A stretch of 64,000 bases of DNA from Curtobacterium sp. MCJR17_020 (GCF_003234365.2 NZ_CP126260.1:2480001-2544000); one strand, 5' to 3'. Numbered from the stretch's first letter, positions 7,169-21,310 are shown. Numbers and translations are program-made. Notes: generated by a model from the letters alone, not told the origin.

Positions 7169-8656
7169 TCAGCGGGCCGCGAGGGCGCGGAGCCGCGTCA
7201 GGGTGGACTCCTTGCCGAGGATCTCCATCGACTCGAAGAGCGGCGGGCTGATCCGGCGTCCGGACACCCCCACGCGCAGCGGACCGAAGGCGACCCGGGG
7301 CTTCAGCCCGAGGTCGTCGATGAGCGCCGTGCGGAGGGCACCCTCGATCGCCTCGGTCCGCCAGTCGTCGAGCTGCTCGAGCGCCGCGATGCCGGCCGTG
7401 AGCACGGCGCCGGTGTCGCCCTTGAGCGATGCCAGTGCGTCGTCCTCGACCACCAGGTCGGCGTCGGCGGTGAACAGGAACCCGAGCATCGCCGGGGCCT
7501 CACCGAGCAGCTGCATGCGCTCCTGGACGAGCGGCGCCGCCTTCGTCAGGACCTCGGTCTGCTCCGCGGTCGGCGGGTCGGCCACGAGGTCGGTCAGGTA
7601 CGGCAGGAGCCGGGAGCGGAAGTCCGACGGCTCGAGCAACCGGATGTGGTCGCCGTTGATCGCCTCGGCCTTCTTGTGGTCGAAGCGCGCCGGGTTCGGG
7701 TTGACGTCGGTGACGTCGAACGCCGCCACCATCTCGTCGATCGAGAAGACGTCGCGGTCGGCACCGATCGACCACCCGAGCAGCGCCAGGTAGTTGACGA
7801 GCCCCTCGGGGATCATGCCGGCGTCGCGGTGGTGGAACAGGTTCGCCTCGGGGTCGCGCTTCGAGAGCTTCTTGTTGCCCTCGCCCATGACGTACGGCAG
7901 GTGGCCGAACACCGGGATCGCCGGTGCGAGCCCGATCTCGTACAGCGCCTCGTACAGGGCGATCTGCCGCGGGGTCGACGACAGCAGGTCCTCGCCGCGC
8001 AGGACGTGCGTGATGCCCATCAGGGCGTCGTCCACCGGGTTCGTGAACGTGTACAGCGGCTTGCCGTTCGGCCGGACGACCACGAAGTCCGGGAACGTCC
8101 CCTGCTTGAAGGTGATCTCGCCACGGACGAGGTCGTCGAAGCTCAGGTCACGGTCCGGGACCCGGAGTCGCAGCGCCGGCTCGCGGCCCTGGTCGCGGAA
8201 CGCCTGACGCTCGTCGTCGGACAGGTCCCGCTCGTGGTTGTCGTAACCCTGCTTCGGATCGCGCCCGGCGGCCTTGTTGCGGGCCTCCATCTCCTCGGGC
8301 GTGACGAAGGACTCGTAGATGTGCCCGGACGCCTTGAGCTTCGCGATGACGTCGTCGTAGATCGCGGTCCGCTCCGACTGCCGGTACGGTCCGTGCTCAC
8401 CGCCGGCGTCGACGCCCTCGTCCCAGTCCAGCCGGAGCCAGCGCAGGCCGTCGAGGATCTGCGCGTAGGACTCTTCGCTGTCCCGCGCGGGGTCGGTGTC
8501 CTCGATGCGGAACACGAGCTTGCCGCCGGTGTGGCGTGCGTACGCCCAGTTGAAGAGCGCCGTGCGGATGAGCCCCACGTGCGGGGTCCCCGTCGGGCTC
8601 GGGCAGAAACGGACGCGGATCTCGGACCCGGAAGCAGTGGTGAATGGCGCAGTCAT
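7169..8656 (-). CDS. gltX: Glutamyl-tRNA synthetase
   Basis: A 495-residue class I aminoacyl-tRNA synthetase that loads glutamate on tRNA-Glu. The HIGH-type signature FCPSPTGTPHVGL is at residues 17-29, GGKLVFRIEDTD follows, and the KLSKR ATP-binding loop is near residue 262. Length is normal for bacterial GluRS, and the anticodon-binding C-terminal half is complete. The ATG start at 8656 is supported by the conserved N-terminus. A tRNA-Gln gene lies downstream, consistent with (not proof of) a non-discriminating enzyme. The rRNA operon upstream is insulated by the terminator at 8709-8735. A TAGCAT hexamer lies 9 bases before the start codon and could be the -10 of a very short-leader promoter. 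Confidence 0.97.
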   Translation of the reverse strand: MTAPFTTASGSEIRVRFCPSPTGTPHVGLIRTALFNWAYARHTGGKLVFRIEDTDPARDSEESYAQILDGLRWLRLDWDEGVDAGGEHGPYRQSERTAIYDDVIAKLKASGHIYESFVTPEEMEARNKAAGRDPKQGYDNHERDLSDDERQAFRDQGREPALRLRVPDRDLSFDDLVRGEITFKQGTFPDFVVVRPNGKPLYTFTNPVDDALMGITHVLRGEDLLSSTPRQIALYEALYEIGLAPAIPVFGHLPYVMGEGNKKLSKRDPEANLFHHRDAGMIPEGLVNYLALLGWSIGADRDVFSIDEMVAAFDVTDVNPNPARFDHKKAEAINGDHIRLLEPSDFRSRLLPYLTDLVADPPTAEQTEVLTKAAPLVQERMQLLGEAPAMLGFLFTADADLVVEDDALASLKGDTGAVLTAGIAALEQLDDWRTEAIEGALRTALIDDLGLKPRVAFGPLRVGVSGRRISPPLFESMEILGKESTLTRLRALAAR

Positions 8657-8708
8657 GACCCGCCAATGCTACCGTCACGCCCTGCTCGAGCGACCCGTGA
8701 ACGCAGAA

Positions 8709-8735
8709 AACCCCTGACCTTATGGGTCAGGGGTT
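8709..8735 (-). terminator. rRNA operon terminator
   Basis: Arms aacccctgacc and gggtcaggggtt enclose a short loop. Read on the minus strand, the stem is followed by ttttctg. It lies about 20 bases beyond the 3' end of 5S rRNA and has the stem-plus-T-run form of an intrinsic terminator. Confidence 0.85.
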
Positions 8736-8756
8736 CCCTGGTGTTGCTACGTTAAG

Positions 8757-8874
8757 TCCGGCGGCGTCCTACTCTCCCACAAGGTCCCCCTTGCAGTACC
8801 ATCGGCGCTGAGAGGCTTAGCTTCCGGGTTCGGAATGTGACCGGGCGTTTCCCTCTCGCTATGACCACCGGAAC
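8757..8874 (-). rRNA. rrf: 5S ribosomal RNA
   Basis: About 118 bases on the minus strand, with the 5' end GTTCCGGTGG pairing to CCGCCGGA near the 3' end. The internal core (CCCGGTCACATTCCGAACCC) and GGGAGAGTAGG are typical of bacterial 5S. Exact ends are estimated to within a few bases from the terminal helix. Confidence 0.93.
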
Positions 8875-9010
8875 ACTGTCGACCATGAACCACGGTCTCA
8901 AACATGTCCCAGCTGTAGCTGAGCTATTTATTCAGTTTGATTCCCGATCGTCTGTCGGGAACCACAAAGTGGACGCGAGCCCGTGCACCAGGTGCACGGA
9001 AATCAGTGTG
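8875..9010. other. 23S-5S spacer with 23S processing-stem arm
   Basis: The spacer contains agtggacgcgagc at 8968-8980, the exact complement of 12222-12234 on the other side of 23S. It also has two small hairpins (8941-8961 and around 8982-8998). There is no tRNA. Confidence 0.7.
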
Positions 9011-14088
<5,078 letters not shown>

Positions 14089-14252
14089 AAAATACAGACC
14101 CAACACCCCGAAAGGCATCAGACCGAGTTGATTCTGACTGTTGACTGTCTACTGACAATCTTCAATCCAAAAGGAATTGTCTCAAACCCGACCAACCCGA
14201 AGGAAGGCCAGGCACGAGGTCAATCAATAAATTGGCATTGACAATGTGCACG

Positions 14253-14267
14253 CTGTTGAGTTCTCAA
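14253..14267 (-). promoter_or_regulatory. rRNA leader element TTGAGAACTCAACAG
   Basis: It repeats in the 16S-23S spacer at 12233-12247 with two mismatches. In both places it is followed by an arm of an rRNA processing stem, which fits an antitermination or processing signal. Confidence 0.6.
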
Positions 14268-14425
14268 GGACCAGACGCACTCCCCCGCTCGACACCCGAA
14301 GATGCTCCGCCAGAGAGGCTGGTGAATCCGCTACCCGGGGAAGAACCGTGGCGGACAAGATCCCCGGGTAAACCCAGTGACCGTCTCAGCCGTTCCGTTC
14401 TCCGCCGCCGTGGCAACGAGTGATT

Positions 14426-14455
14426 ACTTTACGCAGGGACGAACGGCTGCGCCAA
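14426..14455 (-). promoter_or_regulatory. Candidate rRNA operon promoter
   Basis: On the minus strand TTGGCG (14450-14455) and TAAAGT (14426-14431) are separated by 18 bases, about 340 bases before the 16S gene. It is the best sigma-70-like pair in the leader; other promoters may exist. Confidence 0.4.
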
Positions 14456-14503
14456 GCCAGGCTGCATCCCGGGCGTGTCGCGCGGAACGGCCCCGAACGC
14501 GGA

Positions 14504-14535
14504 ACGGCCCGCTCCCCCGAGGGGGAACGGGCCGT
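14504..14535 (-). terminator. Terminator hairpin after FAH-family gene
   Basis: Arms acggcccgctccccc and ggggg-aac-gggccgt form a strong stem 18 bases beyond the stop of the hydrolase gene. It insulates that gene from the rRNA promoter. Confidence 0.65.
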
Positions 14536-14552
14536 CGTGGTGACGAGCCGGG

Positions 14553-15323
14553 TCAGTGGCGCGCGATCACCGGGTTCTTGAGCGTGCCGATGCCCGAGAT
14601 CGTGACCTCGACCACCTCGCCGTCGCGGATCTGGCCGACGCCGGCCGGGGTGCCGGTCAGGATGACGTCGCCGGGCAGCAGGGTCCAGATCGACGACACG
14701 AACTCGACCAGCGAGGGGATGTCGTGGACCATCTCGTTCGTCGAACCCGCCTGGCGCAGGTCGCCGTCCACGCGGGTCTCGATGCGGATGTCCGACGGGT
14801 CGATCTCGGTCTCGATCACGGGGCCGAGCGGGCAGAAGGTGTCGAACCCCTTCGAACGGGTCCACTGGCCGTCGCGGGCCTGCAGGTCGCGGGCGGTCAC
14901 GTCGTTGGCGATCGTGTACCCGAGCACGACGCTCGCGAAGTCCTCGCGCCGGACGTTCTTGGCGAGCGATCCGATCACGATGGCGAGTTCGCCCTCGTGG
15001 TCGACGCGTCCGATGTCCGCCGGCAGACGGATGGGTTCGTCGGGACCGATCACCGAGGTGTTCGGCTTGAGGAACACCACCGGGTCGTCGCCGGCGCGCT
15101 CGTCCATCTCCGAGGCGTGCTCGAGGTAGTTGAGCCCCACCCCGATGACCTTCGACCGCGGGATGACGGGGGCGAGGAGCTTGGCGTCGGCGAGTGCGAC
15201 GCGCTCCCCCGTGGTCTCGAACCCCTGGTACATCGGGTCTCCGGCGAGCACCACCAGGTGCCGCTCGTCGAGGATGCCGTACCGGGGGTCTTCACCCTTG
15301 CTGCTGAACCGTGCGATCTTCAC
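14553..15323 (-). CDS. Fumarylacetoacetate hydrolase family protein
   Basis: A 256-residue FAH-fold enzyme. GVGLNYLEHASEM opens the catalytic domain, the metal-binding acidic residues are in VDHEGELAIVIG, and ANDVTARDLQARDGQW and LTGTPAGVG are family signatures. Members hydrolyse or decarboxylate 2-keto acids or isomerise hydroxymuconates in the cytoplasm. No aromatic-degradation genes are nearby, so a general oxaloacetate decarboxylase or acylpyruvase role is as likely. The start is a GTG at 15323 preceded by TAGGGT with exactly 6 bases between and no Shine-Dalgarno site, so the mRNA is probably leaderless. It lies 30 bases beyond ilvE. Confidence 0.87.
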   Translation of the reverse strand: MKIARFSSKGEDPRYGILDERHLVVLAGDPMYQGFETTGERVALADAKLLAPVIPRSKVIGVGLNYLEHASEMDERAGDDPVVFLKPNTSVIGPDEPIRLPADIGRVDHEGELAIVIGSLAKNVRREDFASVVLGYTIANDVTARDLQARDGQWTRSKGFDTFCPLGPVIETEIDPSDIRIETRVDGDLRQAGSTNEMVHDIPSLVEFVSSIWTLLPGDVILTGTPAGVGQIRDGEVVEVTISGIGTLKNPVIARH

Positions 15324-15329
15324 CGTTCG

Positions 15330-15335
15330 ACCCTA
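15330..15335 (-). promoter_or_regulatory. -10 element TAGGGT of a leaderless gene
   Basis: TAGGGT sits 6 bases before the GTG start of the FAH-family gene, so transcription should begin at the start codon. Confidence 0.55.
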
Positions 15336-15353
15336 CCCACGCCCGAGCGTCGA

Positions 15354-16463
15354 TCAGGACGCGTCGGTCAGCTTCGTCATCCACCCGTGCGGGTCGGGAC
15401 GACGGCCGTACTGGATGTCGGTGAGCTCGTCGCGCAGGGACATCGTGAGTTCCCCGGCGCCCTCGGTCGGCGAACCGATCGTGAAGCCCTCGCCGCGGAG
15501 CTCCGCGATCGGGGTCACGACGGCGGCCGTCCCGCAGGCGAACGCCTCGGTGATGGAGCCGTCGGCCACACCGTCACGCCATTCGTCGAGGGTCACGCGA
15601 CGCTTCTCGACCGTGAGCCCGCGGTCCTCTGCCAACTGCAGGATCGAGTCGCGCGTGATGCCCTCGAGGATGGAGTCGGAGTCCGGCGTGACGAGCGTGC
15701 CGTCGGACTTCACGAGCACGACGTTCATGCCACCGAGCTCTTCGAGGTACTTGCCCTCGACCGAGTCGAGGAACATGACCTGCTGGCACCCGTGCTCGTA
15801 CGCCTCCTGCTGGGGCAGCAGCGACGACGCGTAGTTGCCACCGGTCTTGGCGGCACCGGTCCCGCCCTTGCCGGCGCGGGCGTACTGGGTCGACAGCCAG
15901 ATCGAGACCGGCTTCGGGCCCGAGGTGAAGTACGCCCCGGCCGGGCTCGCGATGCAGTGGTACCCCACCGCCTGCGCCGCACGCACCCCCAGGAACGACT
16001 CGGTCGCGATCATGAACGGCCGGAGGTACAGGCTCGTCTCGGGTGCGGACGGCACCCAGTCGACGTCGGTCTGCACGAGCTGCCGGATCGACTCGACGAA
16101 GGCCTCGACCGGCAGTTCCGGCAGCGCCAGCCGACGGGCCGACCGCTGGAACCGACGGGCGTTGGCGTCCGGGCGGAAGGACCACACCGACCCGTCCGCG
16201 TGCCGGTACGCCTTGAGCCCCTCGAAGATCTCCTGCGCGTAGTGCAGCACGCTGGCGCTGGGGTCGAGCGAGAGCGGGCCGTAGGGGTGGACCGAGGCAC
16301 CGTGCCAACCACCGTCGAGCGTCCACTCGACGGTGGCCATGTGGTCCGTGAAGTGCTTGCCGAAGCCCGGGTCGGCGAGGATCTCCTCGCGCTCGGCGGC
16401 GGCGCGGCGGTCCGCCGACGGGGTGGTGGCGAACTCGAGTCCGAAGGCGGTGTCGGTGCTCAT
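15354..16463 (-). CDS. ilvE: Branched-chain amino-acid aminotransferase
   Basis: A 369-residue fold-type IV PLP enzyme that makes leucine, isoleucine and valine from their keto acids with glutamate. ASVLHYAQEIFEGLKAY is the N-terminal family signature, Lys206 in GAAKTGGNYASSLL is the PLP-binding lysine, and YLEELGGMNVV plus TITEAFACGTAAVVTP-like motifs near the C-terminus bind cofactor phosphate and substrate. The length matches the actinobacterial class. The ATG start has AAGGAG upstream. It follows leuB by 15 bases, completing a serA-leuB-ilvE unit. Confidence 0.96.
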   Translation of the reverse strand: MSTDTAFGLEFATTPSADRRAAAEREEILADPGFGKHFTDHMATVEWTLDGGWHGASVHPYGPLSLDPSASVLHYAQEIFEGLKAYRHADGSVWSFRPDANARRFQRSARRLALPELPVEAFVESIRQLVQTDVDWVPSAPETSLYLRPFMIATESFLGVRAAQAVGYHCIASPAGAYFTSGPKPVSIWLSTQYARAGKGGTGAAKTGGNYASSLLPQQEAYEHGCQQVMFLDSVEGKYLEELGGMNVVLVKSDGTLVTPDSDSILEGITRDSILQLAEDRGLTVEKRRVTLDEWRDGVADGSITEAFACGTAAVVTPIAELRGEGFTIGSPTEGAGELTMSLRDELTDIQYGRRPDPHGWMTKLTDAS

Positions 16464-16478
16464 GGGGAGGGCTCCTTC

Positions 16479-17549
16479 TCAGGCGGTGGTGGTGCGTGCC
16501 GTGGCCGCGGCGGCGATGGCGTCGCCGATCTCGGCCGTGCGACGCTGCGTGGTGCCCCGGTCTGCCAGGTCCGCCTCGACGGCCCGCGTCACCGCCGTCG
16601 CGAGGTCGCTGCGACCGATGTGGTCGAGCAGCAGTGCGACGGAGAGGATGGCGGCCGTGGGATCGGCCTTCTGCTGACCCGCGATGTCCGGCGCGGAGCC
16701 GTGGACCGGCTCGAACATGCTGGGGAAGGTGCCGTCCGGGTTGATGTTGCCCGAGGCCGCCAGACCGATGCCGCCGCTGATCGCGCCGGCCAGGTCGGTG
16801 ATGATGTCGCCGAAGAGGTTGTCGGTGACGATGACGTCGAACCTAGCAGGATCCCGCACCATGTGGATGGTGACCGCATCGACGTGCTGGTAGTCCACCG
16901 TGACGTCCGGGAACTCCGCCCCGACGGCCGCGACCGTGCGCTGCCACAGGGCCCCGGCGTGCACCAGGACGTTGCTCTTGTGCACGAGCGTGAGGTGCTT
17001 CCGTGCCCGACGGTTCGCCAGGTCGAAGGCGTAGCGGACGACCCGCTCGACACCGAACGCGGTGTTCAGCGAGACCTCGGTCGCGATCTCCTGCGGCGTG
17101 CCCGTGCGGATGGCGCCGCCGTTGCCGACGTACGGCCCCTCGGTGCCCTCGCGCACGACGACGAAGTCCACCGCGCCCGGGTCGGCGAGCGGCGTCGTGA
17201 CGGCGTCGTGGACCTTGGTCGGTCGCAGGTTGACGTAGTGGTCGAACGCGAAGCGCAGCTTCAGCAGGAGCCCACGCTCGATGATCCCGCCGGCGAGCCG
17301 GGGGTCGCGGGGATCCCCGCCGACCGCTCCGAGCAGGATCGCGTCGTGCGAGGCGATGGCGGACATGTCGTCCTCGGTGAGGATGTCACCGGTCTCGAGG
17401 TAGCGCGTCGCACCGAGGGAGAACGGGGTCTCCTCGATGACGAGGTCGTCCGGGGTCACGGCGTGCAGGACCTTGAGGGCCTCGTCGACCACCTCTGGTC
17501 CGATGCCGTCCCCGCGGATCACCGCGAGCTGGAGCGTCCGGACGGCCAT
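16479..17549 (-). CDS. leuB: 3-isopropylmalate dehydrogenase
   Basis: A 356-residue NAD-dependent decarboxylating dehydrogenase of leucine synthesis. It has VIRGDGIGPEVV at the N-terminus, the substrate arginine region ERGLLLKLRF, and VTDNLFGDIITD followed by SGNINPDGTFPSMFEPVHGS near the C-terminus, which bind metal and NAD. The ATG at 17549 shares one base with the stop of serA (TGATG), so the two are translationally coupled. The protein is full length. Confidence 0.95.
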   Translation of the reverse strand: MAVRTLQLAVIRGDGIGPEVVDEALKVLHAVTPDDLVIEETPFSLGATRYLETGDILTEDDMSAIASHDAILLGAVGGDPRDPRLAGGIIERGLLLKLRFAFDHYVNLRPTKVHDAVTTPLADPGAVDFVVVREGTEGPYVGNGGAIRTGTPQEIATEVSLNTAFGVERVVRYAFDLANRRARKHLTLVHKSNVLVHAGALWQRTVAAVGAEFPDVTVDYQHVDAVTIHMVRDPARFDVIVTDNLFGDIITDLAGAISGGIGLAASGNINPDGTFPSMFEPVHGSAPDIAGQQKADPTAAILSVALLLDHIGRSDLATAVTRAVEADLADRGTTQRRTAEIGDAIAAAATARTTTA

Positions 17550-19138
17550 CAGAGCGTGATGTCGATCTCGCGGAGCGAGGAGGCGTCGATCGCCCGGCCG
17601 ACGTGCTCGAGGATCTCGGCGGGCACCGGCGAGTCGACGGTGAGGACGCTGAGCGCCTGTCCGCCGGCGGCTTCGCGCGAGATCTGCATCGCAGCGATGT
17701 TGATGCCGGCCTCGCCGAACTCCTTGCCGTAGACCGCGACGATGCCCGGGCGGTCGACGTACTCCATGACGACGTGGTGCCGGTCGAGCGGGACCTCGAC
17801 GTCGTGGCCGTTGATCTCGACGAGCTTCTCGACCTGCTTGGGGCCGGTGAGCGTGCCGGAGACGCTGATCGCGGGGCCGTCGGACTGGGCGCCGCGGATC
17901 GTGAGCACGTTGCGGTACTCGGGGCTGTCGGTCTCGGTGATGAGCCGCACGGTGACACCGCGCTGCTCCGCGATGAGCGGGGCGTTGACGTAGGAGACCT
18001 GGTCGCTGACGACGTCGGTAAAGACGCCCTTGAGCGCCGCGAGCTTGAGCACGCTGACGTCGTACTCGGCGAGCTCGCCGTGGACCTCGACGTCGATGCT
18101 CGTGACCGGCGACGTGGCGAGGGCCGTGAAGACCTGGCCGAGCTTCTCGACGAGCGGGATGCCGGGGCGGACGTACGGGTCGATGACGCCGCCGGCGACG
18201 TTGACCGCGTCCGGAACGAGCTCGCCGCCGAGGGCGAGACGCACCGACTTGGCGACCGAGACGCCGGCCTTCTCCTGCGCTTCGTCCGTCGAGGCACCCA
18301 GGTGCGGCGTGACGACGACGTTGGGCAGCGAGACGAGCGGGGAGTCCTTCGGGGGCTCCGACACGAAGACGTCGAGGCCGGCACCCGCGATGGTGTTCGC
18401 GGTCAGTGCGCGGTGCAGGGCGTCCTCGTCGATCAGGCCGCCGCGGGCGACGTTCACGACGAACGCCGTCGGCTTCATGAGCGCGAACTGGTCGTCCGAG
18501 ATCATGCCGAGGGTCTCGGGCGTTCGCGGCATGTGGATCGTGACGAAGTCGGCGCGCTGCAGCAGGTCGTCGAGCGAGACGAGCTCGACCCCGAGCTGCT
18601 GGGCGCGGGCCGTCGTGACGTAGGGGTCGTACGCGATCACCTGGACGCCGAAGGCCTGCAGGCGCTGCGTGATGAGCGCGCCGATGCGGCCGAGACCGAT
18701 GATGCCGACGGTCTTCTCGTAGAGCTCGACGCCGGTGTACGACGAGCGCTTCCACGCACCGGCGGCCAGCGACGCGTGCGCGGCCGGGATGTGGCGGGCG
18801 AGCGACAGGATGTGCCCGACGGTGAGCTCGGCGGCGGAGATGATGTTCGACGTCGGCGCGTTCACCACCATGACACCGGCGGTGGTCGCCGCCTTGATGT
18901 CGACGTTGTCCAGGCCGACACCGGCACGGGCGACGACCTTGAGGTTCGGGGCCGCGGCGATCGCCTCGGCATCGACCTTGGTGGCGGAACGCACCAGCAC
19001 GGCATCCGCGTCGGCGAGGGCCGACAGGAGCGCGGGGCGGTCGGTGCCGTCCACGTTCCGGATCTCGAAGTCGGGCCCGAGGGCGTCGACCGTGGCGGGC
19101 GAGAGTTCTTCGGCGATCAGGACGACCGGCTTCGACAC
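17549..19138 (-). CDS. serA: D-3-phosphoglycerate dehydrogenase
   Basis: A 529-residue enzyme that commits 3-phosphoglycerate to serine. Substrate domain, Rossmann NAD domain (VGIIGLGRIGALITQRL, catalytic Arg/Glu/His with PHLGAST), an intervening domain and a C-terminal ACT domain make up the long type I form found in actinobacteria, whose ACT domain usually binds serine for feedback control. The GTG start has GAGGAAA 6 bases upstream. A TAGCAT hexamer at 19178-19183 (minus strand) is a plausible -10. It heads the serA-leuB-ilvE unit. Confidence 0.96.
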   Translation of the reverse strand: MSKPVVLIAEELSPATVDALGPDFEIRNVDGTDRPALLSALADADAVLVRSATKVDAEAIAAAPNLKVVARAGVGLDNVDIKAATTAGVMVVNAPTSNIISAAELTVGHILSLARHIPAAHASLAAGAWKRSSYTGVELYEKTVGIIGLGRIGALITQRLQAFGVQVIAYDPYVTTARAQQLGVELVSLDDLLQRADFVTIHMPRTPETLGMISDDQFALMKPTAFVVNVARGGLIDEDALHRALTANTIAGAGLDVFVSEPPKDSPLVSLPNVVVTPHLGASTDEAQEKAGVSVAKSVRLALGGELVPDAVNVAGGVIDPYVRPGIPLVEKLGQVFTALATSPVTSIDVEVHGELAEYDVSVLKLAALKGVFTDVVSDQVSYVNAPLIAEQRGVTVRLITETDSPEYRNVLTIRGAQSDGPAISVSGTLTGPKQVEKLVEINGHDVEVPLDRHHVVMEYVDRPGIVAVYGKEFGEAGINIAAMQISREAAGGQALSVLTVDSPVPAEILEHVGRAIDASSLREIDITL

Positions 19139-19216
19139 AGCTGCTGTTTCCTCACGAGAGACGGTTGGTATCCCACCATGCTATCGACGTGCGCGGCCCG
19201 TTACGACCGCGCGCGC

Positions 19217-19597
19217 CTAGAACTGCAGCAGGCTCGGCACGAACAGCTGCAGGTCGAGCCAGAGGGCGCCGGCCGCCGCGAAGGCGAGGACGAACACGGC
19301 GAGGGTGACCGCGAGCCGCGCACGACGCGTGATCACCAGGGCGACCACGAAGGCGACCGGGGCGATCAGGATGTCCAGGACCAGCCACAGCCAGGGCGTG
19401 CTCGCCTGCAGCGACTCGCCACCGGAGGTGGTCGCGAGGAACGCGTTGAACTCGTCCACCCGCTGCGAGATCTGCGTGAGGTTCCCCACCGCCTGCACCG
19501 TCATGTAGGCGAACAGCACGGCGAACACGAGCCAGACCGCGATGCGGCCGACGACCGGACCGCGCGACCGGCGGCCGATCGGCGTCGCGGCGGTCAC
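19217..19597 (-). CDS. Small membrane protein, unknown function
   Basis: A 126-residue protein with three predicted membrane helices (VWLVFAVLFAYMTVQAVG, then two in WLWLVLDILIAPVAFVVALV and LAVTLAVFVLAFAAAGALW). The GTG start overlaps the stop of the upstream membrane-protein gene by 4 bases, so the two form a coupled pair and may form a complex. I do not recognise the family. It ends 78 bases before serA. Confidence 0.75.
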   Translation of the reverse strand: MTAATPIGRRSRGPVVGRIAVWLVFAVLFAYMTVQAVGNLTQISQRVDEFNAFLATTSGGESLQASTPWLWLVLDILIAPVAFVVALVITRRARLAVTLAVFVLAFAAAGALWLDLQLFVPSLLQF

Positions 19598-20058
19598 CCG
19601 AAGCTCCGCGTCAGCAGGAACGGCCACGGGAACAGCACCACGGCTCCGAGCAGCATCCAGAGCAGTCGTGTCCGGGTCCGGCTGCCGCGGGCGGCCCACA
19701 GCACCACCGTGAACCACAGCGCCGGCGCCAGGATGGCGAGGAACCGGAGCACCTCGACGAAGACCGTCAGGACGGTGTCGACACCCGAGACGTACGAGGT
19801 CGACGCCGTCAGCAGCCAGGCGACCGTGTAGAGCAGGTAGAGCCCACCGAACACGCCGAACCCGACGAGGGCGCCGGAGGTCTCCGGTGCCTCGGGGTCG
19901 CGGTCGCCACGGTCCTTGACGGCGACCGGGTTGTGCGCGGCGTCGACGTGGGTGGCGTCGTCGGCGTCACCCCAGCTGAGCGCCTCGTCGTCGTGGTCGA
20001 CGGCGTTCGTCACGTCCGGGTCGACCGACCCGTCGGGTGGGGATGCTGCCGTGTTCAT
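19594..20058 (-). CDS. Membrane protein with acidic N-terminal tail, unknown function
   Basis: A 154-residue protein. The first 60 residues are acidic and disordered-looking (VDHDDEALSWGDADD region). Three hydrophobic helices follow (LVGFGVFGGLYLLYTVAWL, VFVEVLRFLAILAPALWFTV and RLLWMLLGAVVLFPWPFLL). It is coupled to the next membrane-protein gene by a GTGA overlap and lies 61 bases after mtlD. No function can be assigned. Confidence 0.75.
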   Translation of the reverse strand: MNTAASPPDGSVDPDVTNAVDHDDEALSWGDADDATHVDAAHNPVAVKDRGDRDPEAPETSGALVGFGVFGGLYLLYTVAWLLTASTSYVSGVDTVLTVFVEVLRFLAILAPALWFTVVLWAARGSRTRTRLLWMLLGAVVLFPWPFLLTRSFG

Positions 20059-20119
20059 GCCTCGATCCTACGAGGGACCGGCGCACGGGGAGACCACGGG
20101 TTCCCGGTGGGACGCGCGT

Positions 20120-21310
20120 TCAGGCGTCGGCGGGCTGCGTCGCGAGCACCTCGGCGACGACCTCGCGCACGGCGGGGAAGAGCGGGTGGCTCTCCATCAG
20201 GCCGGTGAGGATCTCGGTGAGCGCATGCGCCGTCGCGCCGGAACGGAGCAGCGCGTGCAGCTCGATCGACTCCGGGTCGTTCTCGTCGTCGAACGCGAGC
20301 GCGACGCGGACGGCGCCGAGCAGGTGCTCGACCGGCAACCCGCGTTCGGCGAGCTGCGCGGCGGGACCGACGAAGCGCTCACGCCGGCCGAGCTTGCGGA
20401 GCGGGTTCCGTCCGACGCGCACGGTGGTGTCGGGGAGGTGCGGGTTCGCGATGCGAGACAGGTTCGCCGCGACGTACCGTGCGTGCTCCTCCGGGTCGAA
20501 GCCGTGCTTCGCGACGAGCAGCGCGGTGGTCTCGGCGAGCACGCCGTCGACCTCGGCACGGACGGCGTCGTCCTCGAGGGCTTCGCGGATGAGCCGGATG
20601 CCCCGGACGTAACCGTGGTAGGCGGCCGTCGCGTGCGCGGTGTTCACGGTGTAGAGCTTGCGTTCGACGAAGGGCTGCAGGTCGTCGACCCAGGTGACGC
20701 CCTCGATCGTCGGGGGTTCGGCGTCGGAGCCGAGGAACGGCGTGCGCTCGATGACCCACTCGTAGAAGGGCTCGAGCACGACGTCGAGGCCGCCGGACTG
20801 CCCGAGCACGCCGGACTGGTCGGGGACGATGCGGTCGATGGCGCAGTTCGCGAAGACCGCGGCGATGTCGCGGTCCTCGAGCACCGGCGCACGCCGGATG
20901 CTCGCGTGCAGGGAGTCGGTGGCGTTGAACGCGTTCTCGCACGCCACGATCGTGACGTCGCCGCGCTCGAGCGGACGTGCCGCGAGTCCCTCGGCGATGA
21001 GCGGTGCGACGAGCGGGAGCGTCCGGGCACCGACGGCGGTCGTCACGACGTCCGCCTCGGCGATCGCCTGGATCACGCGGTCGCGGTCGGTCTTGCTGCT
21101 GAGCGCCCGGAAGCCGTAGACGAGGTGCTCGACCGGCATCTCGCCGACCTCGTGCACCACGAAGCGTCCGGCTTCGTTCAACGCGGACACCACACGGTCG
21201 TCGACGTCGACGAAGGTGAGCTCGTAGCCGCTCGCCACGAGGAACTGGCCCACGAACCCGCGCCCGATCTTGCCGGCGCCGATGTGGACCGCTCGTTTCG
21301 TCACCGCCAT
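20120..21310 (-). CDS. mtlD: Mannitol-1-phosphate 5-dehydrogenase
   Basis: A 396-residue member of the mannitol dehydrogenase family that interconverts mannitol 1-phosphate and fructose 6-phosphate with NAD. AVHIGAGKIGRGFVG at residues 7-21 is the NAD-binding start typical of MtlD, and the catalytic lysine motif NPLRKLGRRERFVGPA is in the C-terminal half. No mannitol PTS genes are adjacent, so it may serve mannitol synthesis or a transporter encoded elsewhere. It lies between ilvC and two small membrane proteins, with 212 bases upstream. Confidence 0.93.
   Translation of the reverse strand: MAVTKRAVHIGAGKIGRGFVGQFLVASGYELTFVDVDDRVVSALNEAGRFVVHEVGEMPVEHLVYGFRALSSKTDRDRVIQAIAEADVVTTAVGARTLPLVAPLIAEGLAARPLERGDVTIVACENAFNATDSLHASIRRAPVLEDRDIAAVFANCAIDRIVPDQSGVLGQSGGLDVVLEPFYEWVIERTPFLGSDAEPPTIEGVTWVDDLQPFVERKLYTVNTAHATAAYHGYVRGIRLIREALEDDAVRAEVDGVLAETTALLVAKHGFDPEEHARYVAANLSRIANPHLPDTTVRVGRNPLRKLGRRERFVGPAAQLAERGLPVEHLLGAVRVALAFDDENDPESIELHALLRSGATAHALTEILTGLMESHPLFPAVREVVAEVLATQPADA

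Larger units (their letters stand above)
14089..14552. other. rRNA operon leader and promoter region
   Basis: This 464-base gap contains the 16S leader with a processing-stem arm (14235-14249), the TTGAGAACTCAACAG element (14253-14267), the candidate promoter at 14426-14455 and the terminator of the upstream hydrolase gene (14504-14535). Confidence 0.65.

Noticed and set aside
20120..21310. Mannitol operon
   Set aside because: Only mtlD is present; no PTS or regulator gene adjoins it.
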